From NCBI GenBank assembly GCA_002633005.1, contig NMRA01000160.1:593333-657332 (forward strand): 64,000 nucleotides of DNA, read 5' to 3'. The number at the start of each line of letters is the position of its first letter. The first letter of the stretch is position 1. The notes below the pieces were generated by a model. That model did not search any database. It was not told the DNA's origin and was given only the letters and a program-made list of their open reading frames with translations. This document shows positions 10,166 to 22,100 of this stretch, in pieces. The position numbers were made by a program, and so were the translations under genes. The DNA is from Phoronis australis (lineage: Eukaryota > Phoronida > Phoronidae).

Positions 10166-13100
10166 GTAAGTTCCGTTCGTTGCGTTGGGTTGGGGAAATT
10201 TGATAACGAAAAAAATCAATGTTACAACTTTTACTTACTTAAAAACTAAAAGTTTTATTAGTTTTTAATATTATTTAGTAAGTTTAAATAATATTAATAA
10301 AACTTATAGTTTTAGTAAGTTTAAGTTGTAACATGGAATTTAGTAAAAGTGGTAAAGAAATTGTGAAGTCACCTATGCATGGTCATCCAGCATTCTAGTT
10401 GATCATTGATGATTCCTGCTAATGCTGTGCGCTTGGCTCGGTTTGTCTCTACCAACTAGGCAGACCGTCGGAGCTTGACACTGGCAAAAATGTGAGCTGA
10501 TTTGGGCTCGTAAAATGAGGTCACCGAAACCAAAAAAACAGAAAAATTTGCTGAACCTTTGCTTGACACTCAAATGAGTGAGGTCAATTTTTTACTTGTT
10601 TTTCACTTTTTTCACTCATACTTTCAAGTGTTTAAATGATTTCTTTACCACAGGCAGAGTGTTGACGTAGTTATCAGTTTTCGGGCAACTGAGCTTTTTA
10701 CGGAAAGTGTGAGATTTCTTACAAACACGCTGTCTATAAAAGAACAATTGTCCCCCGACTAACATTTGATGATTTTCATGATTAGTTATTTGCAGGGTCA
10801 GGATAAACCTTGTTGATGTCCTGTGATATGAATGTGCATGTTGGCAGTCCAATGGTTTTTACTTGTGGTAAAAATTCTTCAGTATGGCACACTGGTTAAA
10901 TTTGATTTTGTTTAAATTTCTCAACAAAAATATTTTTTTCAGGAAAATTTACTTTGATTTTAGCATGGTTTGTATGGTGTAGCCATTATCAAACAACATT
11001 TGGTAAAATTTTGATCATTTGCAACAATGACTAAGCCTCTGAAAAACAAAATTATGGCAACTTTGGCAATTATTTTTATTCCAAATTGAGGAATTTTCAC
11101 TATTATCCACTGGTCTGTCCTAATCCTACACTACTATAAGACTTGATGTGCTACAAGTTATATTATATCCCTGTTGATGTGCTGAATCTTGTGTTTGAAT
11201 TGGTTCTTAATGTCCAGTGATGTTATTTGGCATTTCAGTTCTTGGCATATTCACATTTTCCTCCATCACTGATTTGATCCTTGCGCTGGAGAACGATGGT
11301 TTTATTGAGGGCTTTATGGAGTTCTATCTGTGCAATGGGGAACCGTACCTTAAGACGGCTTATGGCACGATGATTTGTTACTGGGATGGAACTGGACATT
11401 TTGCGATGTATTTAATGATGCTGTCTGCTATGTCATGGGGGTAAGCTTTATAGTGGACCTTGTGACTGGAAGTAAAGTTGATTGATTAAAATGAAATGGT
11501 CACTTCCCAAAATACCACAATGCTTTTCATTTTTTAAACTACTAGGTTCGTGTGTGACTGATGTTATGATGTTATTTGATTAACATTCATTGCTAGACTG
11601 ACATTGACAACCTGTGGTGTGCCTGTCGCTAATTGAAACTGGGCTTACACAGATTTTCACCTCCTTTGTTTCTGCTTGGTTTATTAAGTATCAGTCCACG
11701 GATCCACCGACTACTGTACAGCCAACAAGCGGCAAGGTGGGGGGTCAGCCATTCAGATCCATGTTTAGTCTGATAAATCACATTAGGGATGAGAGAAACT
11801 GGGTGAAGTATGACACCACAAAGTTTGGTGGTTTAGGAGATACAAGGGAAGTGTTCTTGGGGGCAAAATGAGGCAATTTCTTGGTGTGGAATGAGTCATT
11901 TTTGACCAGATTTTCTACTCCAGTTTCTGCTTCAAACAGAATCGTTTCTGAACAATTTTGATATCACATGATAGGTTCATGGCCAATGTCAGTAAAAACG
12001 GCACCAACACTGCAATATCTGTTACCATGGTAACACTGGAACTGTTTCCGTGGAGGTACATTTCCTTCTTGTGAAAAACCAGCAGTAAGTTGTACCCTTA
12101 TAGCGAAGCTGCCCCCGCGAGAAAACTAAAAATAATAACATGGACATGTAGAAGACTCCATGCCCTTGAAATTAATACAATAAAAACTTTGTCAGCCCTT
12201 CAGGCAGGCTTGGTAATAGGTGTCTGAATTTCACTATTTTCAGACCGCGTATGTGTATTTGTCATGTTAAACCAGTCACTAGTTGTGCGCCGTTTCTACG
12301 CATTAATATGCCGTGGTATAATACAACAATTAAAAGAATTGGTTTGCTTAAATGTTTTTAATTAATTTTAANACAGGATTTCTCAGTGTGGCCATCACAT
12401 TTAGATGATTTCTGACCACTGTACTGTTCCTTTTCCTTGAAAATGCATAATTGATCTGAATTTATGTTTCCGCATTTTATTTACCATTATAGATTTTTGT
12501 TTGTAAATGGATATATATTACTGAAATTTGAGACCCTGTTGCAGTTAGGCTGGTTGAGTTAACTTATCTTTCTACCTGGGTTGTAAACCCATATTCTGTC
12601 CAGGAGGTAATAAGTTTTGATTTAGACCATTTACCTCTATAAACTTTGCTCAGTTTGTTTCTTATCCAGATGGGAAGTGATTTCTGGAATTATAGCGAAT
12701 TGACAGTTTGCTATTCCTTGAGACCATGCTGTGTGTATAAAATCACACACTATTAGTCTGGTCTTTAGCAGTTGTATATTGCCAGATGTTTCAAAGTTCT
12801 GAAATTGCTCAAAAGTGACCTGCTTTTTTGTTGCAGTACTGAAAAGTATTGGCACATTAGCTCTGGTGGCTCCTTGTTTTTTTTGGCGAATTGACCATTT
12901 TATGGTTCCCATGGGTAATTTTGTTACTGGTCTAGTATGTATGTACAACTGTAATCGTAGGGCAATTGTAATGCAAACCATGTTGCAAAAGTATTTTTTC
13001 ATGACCATTTCATTGTAAAATGCTGCCTAATTGGAACCGACATGCCAATTTTTCATTTTTTGGTGGTTAGTTTTGATAAGAACATTGATGTGGTAAATAC

Positions 13101-16100
13101 AGCTACCTCAAGTTTGTGAAGAAGAGATTTCAAGTGTTGTCAGCGATATTGCGAAATCACTTATTCGCAGTGAGACTACATCACCTTAAATGTAATTCCC
13201 TGACTTTATGGGCTTTGTGTGGTTGACTATGTCCAGTAGCAATTAGAGTGTTGAAAAGATCTAGAAGGCAATTTTTTATTAGAGTCATAATATTTGCACT
13301 TTTGACTGTACAGTTATCTTTGCATTGTATTACAAAAACATATTCTGTAGTACACAAGTCTCTGGTTGGTATTTTATATTTTTTCACAAGGAATATTTTC
13401 AACTTAGATGAGTTGTCTGTGAGGCAGGCAATTTTCAAATGAGATAATTATTAAAATTGTCAAACATTGTTTTATTTTTTAGATGTGTGATCTTCCAATA
13501 AGTGATTACTTTTAAAAAACCTGTGCAGAATTTGATTTTTACTCTTTGTTTAAAAGAGAATAAATCCATAAACCTGCATTGTCTTGAAATTTTACTCAAA
13601 CTACAGATTACAGGGTTGGGGATTGGATTCTTAATACAACAGAGTCTGAACCCTACCATGAGCAATACAACACAATACACGGGTATAAAAATTTGGTGTT
13701 TAGGTTCCACTGAAAGAATTCGTGTGCGCGGTAATAGTTACTAAGGTGCGTGGTCATTGTTTGTGGATACCTTGGGATTTCTCTTCTGTGGTCATCCACG
13801 GGAAACCTGGTCGCATAGAGAACAATAGATTAGCATCTTCATTGTTATAATAAAGATATAATGACGAGCACTTATCGCCAACGGTCTGATGTATGCAAGG
13901 TTCTATATCCATGCGACCTGTGTTGTTATATCCAACAATGACACAACAAAGGAAAACAATGATAGGACCGATGGGCGAAAAACATGCGACGAGTTGCCAC
14001 AGACAGTGGTGGAGTTTGTCTTGTCATTCGAATGTTTTTAGAGAACTGCAAACCCGGTATTTCGTCAGGAAAATTTCTGCAGTCTTTTGTTTTAAGTCGT
14101 GGAAAAAACTGCGGTCACGCCACCAAACTTGTCATTCATTTGATATTATTTGATCAACAGAAAATCTGACTTGAATATGTGTGAAGAAATACCCATGAGG
14201 AAAGTAAAACAACTGTAAATCAAAATAACCTACATTTGTCGAGTTCATCTCTAACCCTGTTCACTGCGGAGGACATAATCGGCTTTTTACAAAATGGAGC
14301 CATGTATGGTATTTAGGGGTACTATAGCCCAAAGTGATAAGTAGTAAAACGTTCAAAACATTAAGGAGGAACTAACTTGTTGCAAAATATCGAAAAATAT
14401 GAAGGACAATCGGATGTTACGGTGCTCACGCATCGATCTCAGATATATGGCAATTTCTCATTTTAGTACATTTGAGGTGCCAAAATGTATAACTAATAAA
14501 CTGGCTGACAAAGTTTTTATTTTATGCAATGAAAGTAACATGTTTTGTCAACATTTTGGCAAAGTTTCATTCTCATAACAGTGGAGGCAGATTTGGTACA
14601 GCAGTGTACTGAACACAACCTCAAAATGGCATAACGGGGGGCAGTGTAGTAAAACTGCTAAATGAGGGTGGTAAATCGGAATCGTGTTTCAAGACATCTG
14701 TATAACAATTTATAGGCACCAATAAACAATGCCAAGTGAATAATAAATCAATAGCTTTCATTCAAGGAAAAATATGAACAGTTAAAACTGGACAGTTTTT
14801 TACCGTGAAAACATGACTGCGAAACCGTAAAATGTGTTTGAACCTATAACTTTAGAAAAACACAATATTTTGAGGAAATATTTTACCGCTGTTTATAGAT
14901 CCCATAGGACTACATATGTGCCAAATTTGGTGAAAATCGGCTGACCCCCACCTTGCCGCTCATGGTTGGTGCTCTCGTGGACTAGTACTTAATAATAAAG
15001 TCATTGAAAGAGCAATGCTCATAACAATAATTATAGATGTGTGAACTTCAGTCAGAATTTAGATGTTCCCTGGCCCAACTTTTCTGTTATACAATGATAA
15101 ATGCTGCCTTGCAGTAAATTTATCATAAACTATTGTTTTTAATTTACAAGAAAATTCAACCAAAACATCGCATAGCACATCCAGTTATGGTGTGTACATG
15201 ACCAAGGGATAGCCATCTTTGCCCATAAATGAAGCATTGGCACATGCATCTATATGCAAAACACTTGAAAAATGCATAATTTTCGATATAGGTGGATTGG
15301 GCCAATTATGCGCAAATCGGGTGAGAACATTTAGTGCATTATTAGTCTTCTTCACTCTTCTGTGTATACATTCTAAAGCAAGGTACAGTAGTTTCATCAA
15401 ATTTGAACAATATCGGCCAAGGTTTTCATTTTTTTAATTTTTCTAACTCTCACTATATTGCCAAAAAATGTTCCAAATTTCACCATGTATTTATTGGTGA
15501 CAGCTTTACTACATTAAGTTTTCAAATAATGAAGTAAAATTGTCTTCTAGGCTTGTTGAAAATTTTCAATTCGTTGATAAAATAGAATTTTATTGTTCCC
15601 CCATATTGTGTTCTAATTTGAGGAAGTTTTACTGTAATCAGCCTTTGTTACATAATTATAAAACAAACAATTTTGACGACTATTTTTGGGCACATTAAGT
15701 GAATAATTACAGTAACTGTAATGAGTCTCCTGTTCTTCCAAATCTTACAAATGACTTGGTACAGCGCAAGCCATAAGTATTCGGATGAAATGACCCGAAT
15801 TCCTTCAATCACGACGACTGGGCACTGAGAACCTAAATTCATCCCCAGAGTTATCTCCCCTCGCTGTCAGAGTAGTCTCCCCTGATAACTGCGAATGAAG
15901 GGGAATTAACAAGAATGTTATCAAGGTGGCCAAGACATTCTGCAGTTAGAATTTTGCTCCTATAATAGTTATAACCAGCCATACTGGATGTTCACAGAAT
16001 TAGCCATCGTGACGGGGAAAATGGTATTTTGTCTGACATTGCTTTTGTCTTGTTCTGTATTCAAATTTAGACACATTGTACTGCGCGGTAAGTTCTTTTA

Positions 16101-19100
16101 CTGAGAAGTTGATATTATTGAAAATTTGGTGATTGATTATTTATTTTATTAGCCAAAGCTACAGAGATGTGGCGTTATACTGGATTGGTTCCATTGGACA
16201 CAGCATGATTGTTCTGCTACTGGGCAGCTTGATAGGTGAGGTAAATTAATTCAGCATTCATACCAGAGGGCACCACGCTCAAATTTTATTTTCTCCAGAA
16301 TTCCTCCGACCACTACCGTGTTATCTATCATGACTATGCAGTGCTTTTGAGTCACTAATGTCAAATTCCTGTCTAGGGAACAATGCAGTCTGAACCTTGT
16401 TATTCTTATCGAAATTATTACTTGTGAGTAGAATAAATGTACATAAATAAGACAAAAATGGATCACTGAAATTTTCGGATATAATAACATCCTTCGTCAA
16501 CAGAAACAGAAGGATGTTATTATATCCGAAAATTTCAGTGATCCATTTTTGTTGTTTTATTTACGTATGTTCATTCTACTTTTCAACAAACAAGTGTATC
16601 CTTTAGAGGATCTGGATTGCCTCTTTTAGTTTCGGATTTATTTACCTGTGAGGTAATTCAAGAAATTTTTAACCAAAAACACAGAACACATTGGTCTTTC
16701 CTTTAGAATAGAAGACTGTAATGGACAGCGTTCTGTCATGCCAATGCGCTCTACTTTAATCGAGGCGAGAACAATGTTTTTGTCGAAAACTGCGGAAACT
16801 TTACCAGGCACAGATCGACAGTTGTCAAATAATCAGTTGTTTAGATACTTTATTTGAGAGAACACTATGGATCCGAAAAACTTTGAGTTCAGTATGTTTT
16901 ACTTTTTCTCATTAAATTTGAAGAGATGTTCAAGTTTATTAGTTGTTTGGTGTGAAATGGATGTTTACTCAACTTCTATTGGTAAATTGAAATGTTTTTC
17001 GATGGCTCTAACACACAGTGCTTTTCAGAGCTGCTTAATGTTTCAATGAAAAATAAGCCTCAGCTTGTTCAACTTCTGAAACTGGTCTGTCATGAATCCG
17101 TTCAAACTTTTCATTCCAGATGATGTTAACGTTGTGTAGGACCCCAGAAAAATATCCAGATTCGGGGCTATCTTTGGAACGTTATATCTTAGAAATGGCT
17201 AATCAAAACTTTCAGATACTATGGTTTATGCTATCATTCTCTGAAATGCTGCTAGGCATTATTGTTTTTAAAATACTCTACTTTTGCATGAATGGTTATC
17301 AAAAATATGACTTGTGAATTTTCCGAAAGAAATTAAAAGTTCCACAATACAAAACGAAAAGATAATTTAGAAAACTGTAACTGTTAAATGTTTTTAAGAT
17401 TTCATCTTGAACATTATATCAGACGAATTTTGGTCAGGTTATCTTTATCATTTTGATATGAATGTTCGTTTCTTTTTTTTGATAAGTTTTACTGAAAAGA
17501 GCAATTGATGGCGGATTGGTATACGATTGAAATTCAATTCTATTAGGCTTTCTACTTTCAGAAAATATATACTTTCACTGACTGAGTTAGAATCGATAGT
17601 TTTATTAATATTTGGCTAAATACAATTAATGTTGATTAGGTGCTTAAGTAACTTAGGAGCAAAGGCTGGCCTTCCTACAAGGGCATGGAGATACCGATTC
17701 AGTTAATATTTGGATGCGGTTCAGTTACATCAGCAACTCTCCATAGCATACTGTCACATTGCGCTTTCTCTAGTATGTTGTTGTTATTTTGCAGCAAATG
17801 CTCAGCACTGTTGCAAACCTTGCATGACAGAAGTCGGTGAAGCATTATGGGTAAAATGTGCGTTTTTCAAACGATATCTCTTAGGTTCGTAACGAGGCTA
17901 TCTGCAGTAATCTTACAAGTTACCGTTGATAACATTCGGTGTTTTCTCTTTAGGTAACATTGGTATCAAGTGGTCTTTCCTACTGAACACGCCTTATCTC
18001 ATCATACCTTTTGTTTGGGCAGTACGTCTGCTGTCCAGCGACTCTAAAGAGAAGGAAGAGGAAGAAGATACCAAACCTGTGGTTAGTGCCTAATCGTGAC
18101 GGCGTTATTACAGGAAGTGTCTCCGATTTTGGATAAAAAGAAACGCTAGAATTTCCATTTTTGATTTTCGAAGGCATGCGTCATTGCTACGTATGAGAAA
18201 TTGACAAATTTTATCATCTTGAGCCCTAAATCAAAGTCTTTACCGTATGGTTTGGCGATTACCACTTCCAGACATTGGAGTGTGCGCCAGTTTCTGCAAA
18301 TATATGCTGAGCTACTCCCCCATTTTGGTTGATTAAAATTCAAATCGGTGATAGTTGACCATCATTCATAGCATTATTCATGGAAACCTCTTTTGATCAT
18401 TCCTCAGTGATAAGAAAACTCATAGATTATCATGATTTACAAAAAAAATTGTATCAATTGTTAAATGAAAATATGAATTTCTGTTAGCCATCGAACCATT
18501 CACATGAACTTATGGGAATGATTAATATGAGTTCATGCTATTTTACCAAATTTATGTTTGCTTATTATAAAATAGACATCTGTTTTTCAAAGTGAAAAAT
18601 CCCGGTAGCAAGATACAGTATTTTAACAGCGAATTCAGCCTTTTGAAAAAAAATGGAATGATTGTTATTCTAGGATATAAATATATTTTCCTGCAAAATT
18701 GACAATATTGCCGTACCTAAAGAATAATACAGCAATAGAGCACACAGTTTGTTTCTATCGACACCACAATATTTAATTGCAGAGAAATGTTGAATACAGG
18801 TCACTATGGAGGAGGCCGGTTGATCTGTTGCTTGCGTGTTATTTGGTTGGTGCACTGTTGACAGCTGTTCTGCGAGGGCTGGTGAGGCTTTAAATGTGCT
18901 CTTAAAACCACAATCAGTTTCTGGTTCAAAGGTCATGAGTTCACCGACCTCTGTGGCCACCTTATTAGATTAACATTCAATGCTGATTTTTATGTGCCCA
19001 CATATTTTATATGTGGGTGCATATTGCCGTCATCTCTGTCTGGGCGTCCGGCGCCTGCGGCTGTATCTCCTAAAGCCCTTGCAGGATCTTATTGCAATTT

Positions 19101-22100
19101 GGCAGGTTTGTACCTATGGGGTTGACGACAGGGCGACGAGTTTCGGACCGACCCGAATACCGCTGTGCCCACTAGTGGCAATTTTAGTTGTTTATGTTTG
19201 CCTCTGTATCTCCAAAGGTCATCAACCGATTTTCATGAAATTTGGCACATAGGCATCTGTTAAGGAGGTGATGCTATCTTTATGTTTCCGGATGGATTCG
19301 AGGTATTTTGCACCATCTATTGGCCATTTTTAGTATTTTCGAGTCCGTTTTTGGTGTCCGCTCCTCTGTCAACCACACCACTCTGAGGATGATTGCGAAA
19401 ATTGGCATGTATGTTCTTACTATGAAGAGGATGGTTGACGATGATTTTCTGACGAATTTGACTACTGTGGCGCCTACTAGTGGGTGTTTTATTTGTTTTT
19501 ACACCCATGGCTGTATCTCCTAAACGCTCTACAGGATCTTTATTAAATGCAGCAAATGTGTTTATATGAAGTTGACAACAGACGACGACGACTTTCAGAC
19601 AGATCGGACTACAAATTTGCCCCCTAGTGGCAATTTTAGTTTTTTTACGTTTACCTCCGTATCTTCAAAGGTCCGCAGTGAATTTCCATAAAACTCTGCA
19701 CATAGTCATCTATTAATGAGGTGACACTATCCTCTCGTTTTTGGATGGATTCGAAGTATTTTTTGCCACCTAGTGGCCATTTTTACTGTTTTCGAGTGTT
19801 TTTTTAACATCCGTCCTTCGATCATCCAAACCACTCTAAGGATGATTGTGAAAATTGGCATGTATGTTTAATTGTTCTTACTATAAAGAAGACAATTGAC
19901 GTTGTTTTTCCGATGACTTCAACTACTGTGGCGCCTCCTAGTGGCAGTTTTGTTTTTGTTTTGTGCCCAGGCGTACCTGTATCTCCTAAGCCCTCTGCAA
20001 GATCTTTATTAAATTTAGCACGTGTATTTATATGCAGTTAACAACGGAAGACGACGGCTTTCAGATGGGTCCGACTAACCCTGCCCCCTAGTGGCAATTT
20101 CATTTTTTTCTGTTTTCCTCTGTTTCTCTGTTGAAGTTCCTCAACAAATTTTCATGAAATTTGTTAGATAGCTTTCTTTTAAAGAAACTGACATTTTCTG
20201 GTTTTCAGAAGGATTCGACGTATTTTACCCCATCTAGTGGCCATTTTTACTGTTCTCTAGTCTGTTTTTGGCATCCGCCCTCTGTCAACCAAACCACTCT
20301 GAGGGTGATTGTGAAAATTATCTTATATATGTATTGTTGGTGTGAAGAGGACGATTGATGAAGACTTACCGACTTGAATTACTGTGGCGGCTCCTAGTGG
20401 CATTTTTTTCGCCCTTAGCTGTATCTCCTAAGCCCTCTGCAGAATGTTTATTAAATTTATCAAGTGTATTTGTATGACATTGACAACAGAAGACCACAAC
20501 TTTCAGACGGATCTGATGAATGCTTTGTCCCATAGTGGCAATGTCATTTTTTCAGTTTAGCAAAAGTTTCTTGACGGATTTTTATGAACTCTGGTAAATA
20601 GCTTTCTGTTAAAAAACAGTTACATTTTCCAGTTTTTTGATGGATTTGAGGTATTTTGCACTATCGATTATATCTAGTGGCCATTTTTATGATACAAATC
20701 AACACTCTAGAAGCACACCGTTTACAGTGCATTTGTTGGCACATTTCAACGCTCCGCGTTGCTCTTGTTATGAATTGTGAAATGGGATTTGCAAATGAAA
20801 ATTCAGTCTAGTTGATCATTATTCATATTAATCAATAAATTTCATATCATATTACGTGTTAAGTGTAATTATATCAAAATATCAAATTGGATTATTAATA
20901 AATGCAATTTGCTTTTAGTGAATCTAGATGCAAACTTCATATTATCTGATCCTTTTATTGACACTGGTGAACGCTTTGTACCGTGACATGCTGTGAAATA
21001 TAGTGCCTTCAAGTTAAGTCCATCTTTTTGAACCACCCTGTATTTTTCCTGTAACTGGAAGTTAATTCTTTTTGACTTGAGTTGCAGGCAGTGTTTATGT
21101 TTTTTTCTTTAATTGTGGCGTGTTATCTGACTCCTTTCAGGTTTTTGAACCACCCTGTATTTTCCTGTAAATAAGTACAGTATGGTGTTAATTCCCATGG
21201 ACGTTCATTTTAGGCAGTGCTGGGCTCTCAGTGGACCTTGGCAAAAGTGTACAGTGAGAAGTATGAACCTTACCTCAACGATCCCAGCGCTTACCCCAAA
21301 GTCCAGGTAATTCCTCTGGTTCTGCACTGCTATGTCACCAGTGCTATTTTTGTACAGATCTTTCTCTCTCTATCCCTCTCTCTATTTTTCCCTCTCCTCC
21401 CTTTCCCTNTTTAAATCCCCACAAGGTAATAATTAAGGCAATTCATTTTGTATTCATCAGGTCAAGGTTATGTGGGACCCTACAGAAATGGCCTTATTTG
21501 ACGGACTTCCAAACACGGTATCTCAGAAATGACCAATCGGATTCATGCGGAACTTTCAGATACTATGCACTGTTCTCATAAACACTTAAGGATTAATTAA
21601 TTTTGAACTGTTCCACTTTTGCATGAGGGGTTATCAAAAATAGGAATTTGAGGATTTTCTGGAAAATTTTAAAGTTGCTTCAAACGAAAATGAAATATTA
21701 GAAAATTGTGAAAGTGTTTTTGATAAATCAAACTAACTTAAAATAACTATGGTGGAGAAACTGAAAGTCAGAATACTCGTCAGTAGTCATTTGGTCCCTG
21801 TGTGAACTTGAGAGCTCTAATCTGCCTTATTAACAAACCCTGAAAAGGGTTCCACCCAATGACAAATTGATGTCACTCTTCAGAATTGTGCTGAAACATT
21901 TTTTCTATTTGCTGTTTAAATATAAGATATACCACTCACAGTCACAACAAACAGCAGGCTGAGCCACAGAAAATTGCCCAATTATTTTTTTTGAAATTGA
22001 TGCGGTGATATTTTTAGTTGTCATTGGACAAAAGGAAAGTCACACAGTGCCAGCTGAAATAGGTCAGGATCTTTCTTCTTACCCAGTGTCAGGTGGCCCC

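Noticed and set aside
11217-11238. Alternative upstream acceptor (CCAG before 11217) for TM6SF exon 2
   Set aside because: It would add seven residues not present in the family; the TTTCAG before 11239 gives exact family spacing.
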